A stretch of 64,000 bases of DNA from Cardinalis cardinalis (lineage: Eukaryota; Chordata; Aves; Passeriformes; Cardinalidae). The notes beneath the pieces are model-generated. The model made no database searches and was not told where the DNA came from. It worked only from the letters and a program-made list of their open reading frames with translations. Made by a program: the position numbers and the translations under genes. Below are positions 48,701-60,899 of this stretch, piece after piece. Every line of letters begins with the position of its first letter. Position 1 is the first letter of the stretch. The stretch is taken from contig JACDOX010000027.1 of NCBI GenBank assembly GCA_014549065.1, forward strand, positions 1,681,691 to 1,745,690, written 5' to 3'.

Positions 48701-51700
48701 GAGATTCCTGAAATCTCTTGCATTTTAAGCAGTTTGCTGAACAAATCAATGCTAGTCTGTGAAGAAGCAGCTCATTTGCTAACAAGTCATCAGAAAGGCT
48801 GACAAAAGTCAGCACATGGAGCATTACTGTATTTGTAATAATTCCAAAGGACAATATCTGGATAAACAGCTTTAAGCCTATCCTTATAGTACCTTTTTTC
48901 CTGAAAAATAGATCAAAACTGTCTCCTTTTGTAGCTAAAATAGATGCATTCTAGTGTTTAAACAATGTAGTATTGACCTAGACAGTCCAAATGTAAGTTA
49001 AAGTCAACACTGAGAGGGGCCCAAGGCAAAACCTCGGACCTAAATAACTCCAGTTTCAAGAAGTTNTAAGTCTGGTTCATATAGATGCTCCACATAAGAG
49101 GGAGGTGCTTTCTGAGCTTCCTTTGTCCTGAGGACTTCCATAGTCCTGCCAATGGTGACATGCAGGCTGCACCTATGTATCAGGCAACCCTCCCCATCAC
49201 CTGCACCACCAGGATGCACAAGCCAGGTTTCTGGCTTGCTTTCGGCTCTCAGCCACCAGCCCTCAGGCTGGCTCAAGAGCTGTCTGTGTTGTGGAGGTCC
49301 CTGAAAAGGAGAGTGCTGCTCTCAGGGGTGACCTTACATGGCAGGCACCTGTGTGTCCCCTGTGTCCCCCACCTGTCTGTCTCTGCAGAAATGAGCTCCT
49401 TGACATGAAGACCTGCTCAGACCTTCCCATCACTTGCAGCCCCAATGGTCACTTCAGCCTCCATCAGCCTCCTGGTTTTGTTGTTGCTGCTGCTTCTTTG
49501 GAGGAGTGTGGGAGAAGTCAACACTCATGTATGAAAACAGAACTCCCTATATGNTACATCACTAGCCTATTGACATGGAACAGCCAGTAAGCTTTCTTGC
49601 TGATAAATAAAAATGATTAGTTTAACTGATGGTTGTATATTCATCATTCTTGATACCCAGCAAACATTCTGGTTGTCAAGCAGGTAATATCTGACACATC
49701 TGCCCTGTTGTTTATCTCTCAGGCTACAATAACTCAAGCACCTCATCCTTGTCTGCATTCTTTGCCCATCCCCTCCAAAGGTCTGATTGATAGTATGGCT
49801 ATATTTGTGTATTTGTAAGGGTTTTGTTTTTTTTCTAATTCCAATAGTACTAGTCTAATAGTGGACTTCTGAAAACTCCTAAAACCCGCAGCTTACATTT
49901 AGTACCATTGTTAATTCCAGCCATTTGCTACCTGCTAATATAATAAACACATGCTTAGGGTTATATTCAGACTACCTAAAATAGCCTTAACGCTCCAGCT
50001 TTGGAGCCAAAGCTCCGGGAGACAGGAGCAGTTTGGCTTGGCTCCCCACAGAGCCCTGGGAGACAAACAGTCACAGTGTCCACACTAAGCACTGTGTAAG
50101 TACTGGTTAGAGAACACGGCCCCTGTATCTCTGTTGGCTGGACAAAAAGCCAGCTCTGTAGCCCTGCAGAATCAGTGGCTTTTTCAGCTCTCCATTCCCT
50201 TGAATTTAGGATTTGTATGTAAGTGCAACTCATGTGAGGCTCTCTAAAAAGCAGTCAGGGTGCTGCTTGAAGGGTCTCATCCAGAGTGAGTAGAATTTTA
50301 GCTAAGTTTGTATCTAGAATCATTAAAGCCTGTCAGGCACTTATAAAACCTTTTCAGAGCAATTTAGAGAATTTACTCAAGCTGCTGAGTGCCATCTTAC
50401 TACATTATTGGCATAGATTCAGAAGTCAAACAGTTCTTATGTGATCATGACAATTTCTGATTAATTAAACTATGTTCTTTACATCCAAAAGTACATGAAA
50501 CCTGACTCCAACCTCAGCTTTCAGCTTTCACAATCAACAAGTACAAAACTGTGGTTCTTTCCTCTTCCACCAAGACTTAATGAATTTCCTTTTGGAACTG
50601 TTAAAAACAAGAACAGCAACTGAAATATGAACCTTATAATAAGATTGGTCTATACACTCATTACTTTAGCAAAAACTGGAAGGAACACAGGCAAAAATAG
50701 AGAAGATTTTCAGTGCTGGGTCTCACTTGCAATTGGATTTCAGACTCCCAAAATTGATGCAATGCCATGTGCTTTGTCCTGGAATCATTGTTTTTCCCAG
50801 CTCTCCCCTCAAAATTGCCACAAGGTATAACATTATCCCAACCTAAACATGGAAAGGAAGAGACAGAGGAGAGCACTGACACTTTTGGGTGATGAGTGGA
50901 CAACCAGTAGCATCAGTTCAGAAGCAGCAGGGCTGCCGGGCAGACAGGAATAAAGAAGACTGTAGACCCGAGAGGAGATAGATGGTTCCCACTTCTCCCT
51001 GCAGAGGAGAGGCTTTGGACAGCAGTGCAGGAGGAACAGGATTGCAACTGGCTGAGCTTTTTCATTTAATCAGTAGCAACTCTTATGCTCTGTGATGCTT
51101 CACTGACCACGCAGCCCCTGCCTCTGACATGGGTGATTTCTGCAAGTAGAAAGTATACAGGTGTGCATCCCTTCGGCTGAGCTCATGTCAGGTGGCTGCT
51201 CTGCACAAACCCCACACTACACCAGGACCCTGGGCCCTTGCTTACAGCTCACCCAGATGCCAAGGAATAAGGGAGTCTGAGTAGCATTGGAACCCACGTG
51301 TGGTGGGAAACTTACCCTCTCAAACAAAGGGGAGGATGGATTTATTTTTTAAATTCACCTCTTGTTTTCTCCACTATAAACAGTCCTGCTATTTCCTTTC
51401 CAGGATTCTATCAAAAGTTCCGATGTCTTGATAACTGGACAAGATCAAGAGACAGTAACTGAAAGTGTGTAGCAAAATAGGAAGGACAACTGGGAATGAG
51501 AGAATTACAAAAAAGCCTGAGTCTGGAGGAAGAGATGGGGAAAGTTCCCCACATCCCATGATTGACTATGAGAGAGGCTGATGAGGGAAAGGCAATGGAC
51601 AACCTGACAAAGAGCTGTGTTGTACCTGAGAACTGGGCAGATTCATACTGTGCAAAACTTTGACATCAGACAAGCCGCCCCAGAAGGAGTTTGGCCCTTG

Positions 51701-51817
51701 GAGCTAATCTGGAGAGATGAACAGGAGCACAAGAGAAGATGGGGAATGTCAAAAGGGAAGAAATCCTCAGCAAAGAGAAACAGATGACAAAATATAAGTG
51801 ATGCAATGCCAGGTGGG
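45729..51817. other. Unique non-coding DNA
   Basis: No gene or transposon is recognised. The 177-codon minus frame at 47308-47841, the longest in the window, has two ambiguous codons, is overlapped by two plus frames of 103 and 112 codons, and has no family resemblance. An AT-rich tandem repeat lies at 47854-47902. Ambiguous bases are rare from 45.5 kb and absent between 49.55 and 53.46 kb. Confidence 0.6.
47854..47902 (+). repeat. AT-rich tandem repeat of GTTAAATT units
   Basis: About three imperfect copies of a 10-17 base unit built on GTTAAATTAAATTGAA occur in direct succession. Low GC and unit length variation point to slippage in AT-rich DNA. Confidence 0.75.
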
Positions 51818-51925
51818 AATCATAAAATCATAGAACAGTTTGGGTTGGAAAGGACTTCAAAAACAATCTAGTTCCAATCCCTCTGCCATGAACAAGGGTT
51901 CCTTCCACTACACCAGGTTAGTTCC
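51818..51925 (-). mobile_element. CR1 LINE 3' fragment
   Basis: AATCATAAAATCATAGAACA (tail and 3' tip), GTTTGGGTTGGAAAGGACTT, CTCTGCCATGAACAAGGGTT and CCTTCCACTACACCAGGTTA follow the reverse-complement CR1 end over about 108 bases, after which similarity stops. Confidence 0.9.
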
Positions 51926-54889
51926 AGTCAAAACCAACTGGGGAATTTGCATTGGGAGGTCATTAGAGCACCTGCTGAATGAGGAACTGGGAATTTGACA
52001 CAGGAGGGCTTACAATGAGGAAAGGAACCTGGCTGGTCATAGAGAGAAAGATTGGAACAAGCAGGCAGATTTGGCAGAGGATGAGGCAGAAGGATGTGTT
52101 GATCCTGTGCACTGAAGTAAGCAGTGCTTCTGAGCCCTTCATCAGGAAGTTAAAGGCTGTGCCAGGAAATAGACACAGAAAATTATTATTAAGTTAAAAC
52201 CCAGAAGGAGCCTTCACACTTGGCCTAATTTGGAAGAGATGGATTTTGCAGCCTTGGAGTTCTTATAACATGCTTGGTGCATGTATATGTTTGTACTTTG
52301 GAGCACAGGAGGGGTTCAGCCTATTCCATCCCAGAAGCCAAGAGTGCAAACCCAGGGCTTTCCTTCTTTGTGATTTACAGCTTCTGAGTCTTCAGCTGAA
52401 AAGTTCATTGGCCTGTCTTGTTTGTGCTCCACATTACAGTACCTAATCTCACATCTGATCAGTTGTCAGACAAGGTTCATCAGAGCTGTCTCATCTCCAT
52501 TACCTGTCCCCATCCCAGTTTTTCAAGCTTACTAATCCACCAGTTTCTCATTTCTGTGGGAGGAGACCTTGCATCACCTCTACAGGACTGGCTTATTTTT
52601 ACCTACATTGAATTTCATTCTGCTGTGTTTTCCACATATTTTGAACACTGATATATCTCTTACTTACTGTTTTTCTTTACTCGGTGAGACTCGGATAATC
52701 ACTTCAAATTCCTGGGGACATGTCACCGTCATTCATGAGTCACCATTCAGCTGAGTCCTTAGCAGGCCACTCCTTGGGGGTGCAGCTCTGGGAGGCCACC
52801 AGATAGCCAGGTGCTGCTGAAGTGGCAGGAGAGCAGACCTGACAGCAGTACTAAGAGAAGGGCAACAGCACACAGAGCCCCAGCTTTCAGTCCTGCTTCA
52901 CAAGCAGGACCAAGCTTCTTGTACAGCACCCAGTAGTGTGCAGACACATCCCAGCCTGAGCAGAGCACTTTCCCAAGGGCTCCAAGAAATTCCACACAGA
53001 CTAGGAGTAGCCAAGAAGACTCATTGTTAGCACCAAAAAGCTCATGGCATAACAGCCCTCTCCTCTCTTGTTTTCCTCTCCTGTTCTGGTGGAAGCCCTT
53101 TTCCTACCCTTCTTCAAAACCCAGCTCCCCAAGCTAAGACGCCCAATGCATATGTAACAGGATTTCTGATTCTCTTATTTCCCAAACCCCATACTGCTTC
53201 ACACACAGCCTCAGTGCCTGTTTTCCAGGTCCTCCTACAATTACTTCACAGATGAAGCACTCACTGCTGGCCTTTTTCACAGCTCCTTTCCTTTACTTTC
53301 TGAGCCCATCCCTCTCCACATTTTCATCTGAAAACATTGACTCCAACATTCTCTAAATTCCTCACTGAAGTGCTCCAGGGATGGCCACATAACAGATATC
53401 ATAGCCAAACTCACCATGTTACACAAGACCAAGTTAGCACCTCTGAGCTGATCCTTGCCCAGCCNTAACAGCTCCTTTGCTCACCCACATCATTGCTGCA
53501 CAGGAATTTCTTTTCTATCACTACCTTAGTGCTCCTTAAGTCCATGCAGTCCTAAGAGACTAGGCAGGAGCAGCTGATATCTTCCAGCCACCTCAGAACT
53601 NAGACATATGGAGAGAATTGCTGATGAATTTTGAGATGTACTATGTGACAGGTGCTTTTGGCTCTGGTTATCTGAAATGAGGGGGAAGAGGTGGAAAGGG
53701 TCTCAGATGGAGAGTTTTCTAGTGGAGGTTTAAATATGCCTAGCCATGAATCATTCTTGTCTATGCTGACCACAGAGCATCACATCTGTTGTTTTCATGG
53801 TCAAGAAAAATAAAAAAAGAAAATGACTAATACATCCTTATATAGACAAGCCACTTGAGTCAAAAGACTCTAAAGCAGAGTCTGCTAATTGGACAAAACC
53901 ATGGCTCGTAATAGCATTTTAACATTTCTCCTACTTACTGTTTGTCTTTCGGTTAGTTACTGAAGGGTGTTAACCTCGAAGTGGTCACTATGAGGGTTTG
54001 AAGTTACAGTAACACCCCATTAAGCAGAACATGGCAAATTTACTTCNCACCTGGCTTGCCAGGGGTAGCATTTCACACTCTGAAGGCTGCCAGCCAAGCC
54101 AAACAGCAGCACAGGCATCCACGCAGTGACTGGCAGGTTTACAGCCAGGAAAGCAGGCAACATTGTTCCATCCCTTGAAAAAAGCATAGGGGGTTTCAAG
54201 CACAGACTGTGAATTGATCACATTTATATCTGAAACTCAGATATGTCTCCTCTGTCAGCACTCATTGTACAGAAACATCTACTCATGTGCTCCATGGTGG
54301 GCAAAACCACCCAGTGCATGTGACAGGAACAACATCCGCACTGTCGGAAGCTCAGCACATGGAACCACATCCCAGCAGGGATAAACACACAGGATAAAAG
54401 CACACACAACACTGAGGCCATGGAAATAGATCAAGCATTGGCTTGTAGGAGGGAACTTCANCTTCCTTTGCTGTCACTAAGCTGGAGCCTATGAGGTTTC
54501 ATTTGTGCTCTGGGTAATACTTCTGTGCATTCCAGAGCAATATTCATGGCTGGGTCTGTAGCTTTCAGTCCTCTTTGCCCCTATTCCCTACTGCGACACT
54601 AAACAGATTACACCACTGTGGCCTCAAATCTCCTCTGCTACCATTAGACCAGTAAAAATATAGCAAGGGCAAGAAAAATATTTCTGTATTCCTGTAGTTC
54701 CCTAGTCTCAGTTCCCAAACACCTTCTGAATTTATGCCAGCTGCTTTACATAGGTGCTATTCATGTTTTTATTTATGTATGAAAATGTATTTAACCTACA
54801 GGGTGGGNTTTGCTTCTTGTCCACCAAACAGTGCTGTCTTCAAACATGCAAATTTGATCTGTTTGCAGCATCCAAAATAGAAACATTGC

Positions 54890-55010
54890 ACTAACAGTAA
54901 TTAGATCAGAGTTTAAAAGGATCAGATCCTCATTAAGGCTTTTCCTCAAAGACTTTACAAGCTTAGAGCTTGAATCTAATCTTCAGTGTCAGCTGAAAGG
55001 GAAGCCAGGG
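54890..55010. promoter_or_regulatory. Possible conserved non-coding element (speculative)
   Basis: The block contains AGTAATTAGATCAGAG, AAAAGGATCAGATCCTC (with the palindrome GGATCAGATCC) and CATTAAGGCTTTTCC without any open frame or repeat similarity. The call is weak and rests on texture alone. Confidence 0.15.
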
Positions 55011-56019
55011 GGGTTGAGAGAGGGGAACAACCATATCTGGCATTGGTTGCTGTTGGTGAAAAGAAACAAGGGGTTAGTGCTGCACATAGTTAAATCCATA
55101 ACATCCTTGAGGGACAACCACATCCTGAAGGCTCTCCTAAGAATCCCTGCTTTCAATGAGACTTTGGTGTAAAGAAAAATGCTGAAGTGTTGAGTGCCCT
55201 GACTTTCTCACCCTTCCTCTCCCTCCAAAGCAGATGTCGCTGCAGGCAGCCACATTGAGTATGTGGAACATCTTCGGAGAAAAATTTAAAAATTAGGATG
55301 TCAAACCAGCCAGATTTACTCTGGCCTGTCTTAATTCACTCTTCTCAGAGCTTCATTCTCTCTTTTTTTCTCTCTCTGTTTCATCTTGTTTGTTTCTTCC
55401 CTTCTTCCTGCCATACTGGTACCTCTTCTTCTACATTCTATTTCTAAACAGCCCAAACAAGTCACAAAAAACCCCTGGTGAACATGCAAGGGTTTTATCA
55501 TCCATGTTTTACAGATAGAAAAGTGAAGGACAGAAATATTAGGTACCTGACCAAATCCATTCTAAGTGTGTGTGTCAGGGCACAGCCCAAGCTGCAAAAC
55601 CACCTTTCCTGCCTCTATCCATTCATGTGCACACAATGTGTTTCTTGTTTATTGTCCTTCAAACCAGCTTTCTTTTCTTGCCTCCTGTTGAAATCTTCAG
55701 TTTTTCTTGCCTCCTCTGCTCCTTAATATTCTTTTTTACTTCTTGATCTTTTGTTACTGTCCTCACTTCCATAGGTCTTTATTGGTACCCCAAAACATCC
55801 CCTTATTAGGGTTCAGTAGATTGTGCCAAAGCTTCGCACGCCCCAGGAAAGCTTTGCACTTGAAAAGTATGAAAGGCAGCAAGAACTTAATAGACAATGG
55901 CAGATTCATTTCAAACTATAAGGATGGGTTCAAGATACANCTGATTCTTAGAGCCTGGGATTTAATATGGAAGATGAGATGGAAGAAGTAATCCAATTGG
56001 TCTAAGTCTTAAATATGGC

Positions 56020-56140
56020 CCAGATCTGCTTGTAAATTAAAAATAATATTATGCATTACTTTTAAAAGCATTTGATTTCATTTTAATGGCCTTTGCAAAT
56101 TGCATTACTAGATCATTTGTTTACAAAAGTAACACACACA
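56020..56140. promoter_or_regulatory. Possible conserved non-coding element (speculative)
   Basis: An AT-rich, non-low-complexity block with ATTATGCATTAC (POU/octamer-like), TTTTAATGGCC, TTTGCAAATTGCATTAC (octamer-like ATTTGCAT relatives on both strands) and TTGTTTACAAAA (forkhead-type TGTTTAC). Clustering of POU- and forkhead-like words in 120 bases is suggestive but could follow from composition. Confidence 0.22.
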
Positions 56141-57137
56141 TTGATTGCAACAAGTTCTACAGGACATAAAACTGAGTGGAAAAACATCNACATGTTTGAC
56201 AATGATGAACTTCAAATTTCTGTCACTTAAGAAGAATACATTTCCTCTTTTAAAACCCAAGATCTTTCTGGTCTAAATCTTACATTTTTAAGAACTGAAT
56301 TTGTACCAGATGAATGATGTAAAAATGCTGGCACACAAATGAATGGATTATAAAGATTCATGAGGCAAACTGCAGTCTATAGCCAGAGGAAGCTAGTCTA
56401 CTATGAAGCCAGGATCACAACACCATGATCATGAGCCACTGAGTACATGTGACATTGCCTTACCTCTTAACACTCCTCAAATAAGGAAGAATCTGAAATA
56501 TTTTTTCAGCTTTGCAACAGTGCTTCTTCTGCCTTACATTTCACTTCCATTTATTAAGATGGATTATCCACTTCATGCTAAACCCTGACATCCTTTTAGT
56601 CACTAATTAGCTAAATTCCCATCAGACCTGCTGCTACACAGTTCTGAGATTTGTGTAATCAGTTAGGCCTGGCCTAATCAGAGTGGTTTCATTGTACAAT
56701 CAACCTCAGAGGTATAAAAGTACATGAACGGATAAGAAAGAAAAAAACAGAATGTTACCTCATATTGATTTCAGTGACTCAATGGGAGGTCTGAATAAAG
56801 ACTGAGTAAGAGCCAAGGGAATAACCTGATACAATATTTCTCTTAAGTGTTGGTGGCCCTCTTTTTATTTACTGGAATAGCATTTCTATAAGCTGACAAT
56901 GTCATCTGTATTGTGCTAATTTAAGTNCCTCCAACTTGAAGAGAAGAAATAAATAAAAAGATTAAGTATTCTGTATAGAAGANGAAGGATCTTAGATGTC
57001 GAAGCAAAAAAGCCAGAGTGAAGAATTCACTTGTTCAGTGGTCTTCATAATGGAAAAGGAGGGAAAAAAGAGCAGACTCTCAAGACTTCACCCCTCACCC
57101 CATTCTCTCCTCTGTCTAAGAACCCCCTGAGGATCAT

Positions 57138-58013
57138 TCATAGAATCACAGAATAACATGAGCTGGAAGGGACACACAAGGATCATTGAAGTCCATCTCC
57201 TGGCTCTGCACAGGACCATCCCCAAGAGTCACACTGTGTGCCTGAGAGCATTGTCCAAACGCTTCTTGAACCCTGTTAGGGCTGGTGCTGGGACCACTTC
57301 TNTGTGGAGCTTGATCCACTGCCTGACAATTCTCAGGGTGAAAAACCTTTTCCTGGTATCAAACTTGAGCATCCCCTGAGACAACTTCAGACCATTGATG
57401 AAGGTCCTGTCACTGGTCACCAGAGAGAAGAGATCAGTGTCTGACCCTCCTCTTCCCCTCACAAGNAAGTTACAGACTGGGATGAGCTCTCCTCTCAGTC
57501 CAAGCTGAGCTCCAGGCTGAACAGACCAAGTNAGCNCAACTGCTCCTCATACAGCTTCCTCACCATTCTCATTGTCCTTCTTTGGACACTCTCTAATAGC
57601 TTAATGTCTTNCTTATATTCTGGTGCACAAAACAGTGCTCAAGGTGAGGCAGCCCCAGTGCAGAGCAGAGCAGGACAAACCCCTCCCTTGCCCGGCTGGC
57701 CATGCTGTGCCTGATGCACCCCAGGGCAGGGCTGGCCCTCCTGGCTGCCAGGGCNCTGCTGGCTCTCTTCAGCTTGTCACCAAGCAGCACCCCCAGGTCC
57801 CTTTCCNCAGTGCTGCTCTCCAGCCNCTCAATCCCCAGTGTGTCTGTACATCCAGGTGTGCCCATCCTAGATGCAGAATCCAGCACTTTTCCTGTGAAAA
57901 TTGATATGGTTGGTGATTTCCCAGCCCTCTAAATGGTCAGGGTCTCTCTGCAGGGCCTTTCTTTGAGGAAGTCAACAGCTNCTCCCAGTTTATTGCCATN
58001 AGGATTAGCTGAG
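57138..58013 (-). mobile_element. CR1 LINE, longest minus-strand copy, with ORF2 C-terminal remnant
   Basis: Starts with TCATAGAATCACAGAATAAC (tail), then TCCTGGCTCTGCACAGGACC, GTGCCTGAGAGCATTGTCCA, TCACTGGTCACCAGAGAGAA, CTGGCCATGCTGTGCCTGAT and AGCAGCACCCCCAGGTCCCT. On the minus strand the ORF2 C-terminal region is still legible: ERDLGVLLGDKL, LAARRASPALGCIRHSMASR and LGLPHLEHC, followed in another frame by GGSDTDLFSLVTSDR. Frame changes, stops and ten ambiguous bases make it inactive. Same subgroup as 35561-36008. The 5' boundary near 58013 is approximate; the sequence to about 58140 might be further diverged CR1. Confidence 0.92.
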
Positions 58014-60104
58014 CCTTGGGGAGCCAGTGGCAACCACAGTGAGGATGCTGCATCCAGACCACGTACAAGTCCAATCTCCCACCCTTCTGTGGGATCTGGA
58101 GGCAGACCCACACAGGAATTTGCCAGGATCACTGCAGCAGGAGAAGGCAGTGTGCACAGACATTGCTGACTGCTATACCCCTTGGAGGAGGGGTTAGTGA
58201 GGCAGAGAAGAGGTTAGGTCTCTGAGAAGATGGAGTCTGGAGGCAGGTGAGAGAAAGGAAGACAAACTATTGAAATTGAAATAATCCAATTAAACTATTT
58301 TAATTACAATACATTCGGGAATTTAAATAAACTTGTGGTTGTTTCATTTTTACAATTGAAAGCTATGGAGAAGAAAAAAGAAAATTGCTGTCCTGCTTTA
58401 CAGATGTGCCATTATACCTGCTGAGTGAAACCAAAAGTAATAGGAGACCACCACCTTATTCAAGACTAAAAATTCACCTGCTAAGTGAAACAGATGTCTT
58501 GTTCCCACAGGCCAGCCAAGGCTCTGGCCCCAGATCCAACCTGTAACAGAAATAATAACTTAATTTTTGTTTCTACCTCTTATTTCACTTTGAAATTATA
58601 AACAAAGTTTTATACCTTTAGTTTGGTAATTAATTGGACCCCTTAAAATTAGGCCTTTTAGATAAAAAAAAAAATCTGATATTTATACCAAAAAAGCAAG
58701 CAGTGATATGAAAAAGAATAAAGAATCTAGGCAGTGAGACACCATAATCTCAGTAATGCTAAAAGAGAGAATTTTGTCCATGGCAATGAGACCATGCTCC
58801 TATCAGAACTATGATCAGGTACTTTGTTCAAATCTTTTCTGCTTGTCAAAAAAAAAAAAAAAGAAAGTCAACAGCAGTAAGGATGAAAGAGGTAGAGAAG
58901 TCTCACAGGCCAATACCTGCTGTCTAAAACAAGCAATGTTCATCTGGACTTCCATCAGACTCCTAANGGATGTCTTAGCTCAGGCTGTGGNTGCAAGTGA
59001 GCAGACATTGTACCCAATATAAATATATTCTACAGTCAGAACGAGAAAGAAACNTTTCTGCACGTCAAAACATATTTAGTAACTGAACAGAAACATACAG
59101 CTATCATGGACTACCTTGCATTAACCATGCAGATCCCCTCAGTGAGCATGTGAAGATATTTGAAAGAAGTCAGATTTTGCCTTTCTCTCCTCATGGAGTT
59201 TTGCCATCTTCCTTTTCCAGCCACAGACATTGAATTTCATCCCTATTCTCATTTGCTTGGCTGCAGCCACCCTGTCACCCATACATCTGTTCAGCATTCT
59301 ACTGCTGTGTCCTTCACACAAAACAAGCAACAGCAGCAGCTACCTAAAATTAAAAACCAAACAAAATCTCCTCCTGAACTGCGAAGACACATGTATTACA
59401 CACACAGCACAAACTGTGGTATTTACTAAATGGCTGTCCTTCACTTTGTCTTGTCTCTACATTTTTTTACCCAAATGTCCCAACCCTGATGCCAGATTAC
59501 TTCATCTGGCACATAAACAGTCTCTGCTCTATTATTCAAGATCACACTTTTGTGCCCTTAAGTTGTCAGAGCCTGCTGGGATGCAATAAAATGTTTTCTT
59601 TCTTTCACGTATTTTGAATAAGGGGCTCCTATATAGGAAGCTGTGAGATAAATTTCTGTCTCCATCAAGCTCTGCCTTAAATTATGGGTCTAAGGCTCTG
59701 GAACACAAAGCCCTCTGTATCTGTAAGGTCTGGGTAAGAGGTGAAGGGCAGTTGTAACTTAAATATACTTCAACAGACTATCTCAAAACACATTCTCCAA
59801 TTATACACCTCTCCCTTAAGCCCTATAAATGAAATCTCTTGACAGTAACTGGGCTTTCTCTAGTTGGTTATTTTGATTGCTTTTTCTGGAATTCCACATT
59901 CACACCTAACTTCCTAGGTCTGTATCTTGTAGATGTCTCTCTAATGATTCAGANTTTTTTTTAAATGAAGCATCATATNCAAAGTGTGCTTCTTTATTCT
60001 ATTGGTTCTTTTAATCCTTACACAAGCAAAATATTGGTTCCAATTCCCTGGTTGTAATTTCTCGTTGATTGATTCATTGNTCAGCTATAAGCTCAGTGAT
60101 CAAA
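58014..60104. other. Unique non-coding DNA with a 15-A run
   Basis: No gene is recognised. A homopolymer lies at 58848-58862. From 59160 to 59600 two plus frames (89 and 119 codons) are open, but they are mutually overlapping, are matched by an opposite-strand frame in part, and have no family resemblance. Confidence 0.55.
58848..58862 (+). repeat. 15-A homopolymer
   Basis: An uninterrupted A run between GCTTGTC and GAAAGTC. No retroposed sequence is visible upstream. Confidence 0.85.
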
Positions 60105-60300
60105 ATATTTAGAAGGCTTTCAGGAGGTCATCTAGTAGTGCCCAAAGGCAGAATTGACTATACATCAACAGTTCTTGGCAGCTGCTCGTCTAACCGGTTT
60201 TTAAAAACCTCCAGTGATGGAGATTTCATCATTTCCCTAGGCAACCTGTGCCAGAGCATAACTACCCTTATCATTAGAAAGTTTTTCTTCCCAGAAAGTA
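60105..60300 (-). mobile_element. Ancient CR1 LINE 3' fragment
   Basis: AGGAGGTCATCTAGTAGTGC, GGCAGAATTGACTATACATC, TTTTTAAAAACCTCCAGTGA, TGGAGATTTCATCATTTCCC, TAGGCAACCTGTGCCAGAGC and AGAAAGTTTTTCTTCC follow, in order, the reverse complement of the 3' part of an old amniote CR1 family. Divergence is clearly greater than in the other copies. The terminal tail is missing or unrecognisable. Confidence 0.8.
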
Positions 60301-60883
60301 GGATCATCTACTGGAAGACATATCAGTCACTGAGAAATGCTTTGAGATAACGCTGTNCTGTCATCCAAATCCACCAGGTGCTTACTCAGGCTTAACATTT
60401 GGTAAGGAATATGCCATCCTTGAAAGATACAGAAATGTTTTTGAGCCACTCCCAAGACAATAACTGATAGCAACTGATTCAGATTCAATTAGCCATTGCC
60501 TCCTTAGTGGCAATAAATATCTCAGCGGCTGCTCCTGGATATCTTCCACACAATGAATAAGAATGAACTGGGAACTACACTTCTCCAAAATATTTAATTC
60601 TTAAAGAACAGACATTAAGGGGGGAAAAGAATTGCTTGGATCAAATACTGAAAGCATCCAGCCTGTGATGATATCCAGATGGCATTGTGAAAGATCAGAT
60701 TAGGCTGGATTAGGCCAAATATATATTCCAAGTAGTTTTGCCAATGAGCAAAAAGAAGAAGCTTCCAAGAAGGCCTACAGAGTTTGCAATTTAAACTGGC
60801 ATTCCCTGCAACATAATCAAACCACTTTAGTGACAGGCAGCCTCGTGAATGTGTGCTTATTTCATACATGGCTGTTCTAAAGC

Positions 60884-60899
60884 AAAAAAAAAAAAAAAA
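60884..60899 (+). repeat. 16-A homopolymer
   Basis: An uninterrupted A run after GTTCTAAAGC, followed by GGGAGAGAGC. No retroposed sequence is recognised next to it. Confidence 0.85.

Larger units (their letters stand above)
51926..57137. other. Unique non-coding DNA
   Basis: No gene or transposon is recognised. Open frames are below 95 codons. Two AT-rich, non-repetitive blocks (54890-55010 and 56020-56140) could be conserved elements. 55345-55460 is a long pyrimidine-rich (CTTCTT/TCTCT) stretch. There is a short GTGTGTGTGT at about 55567. Confidence 0.6.
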
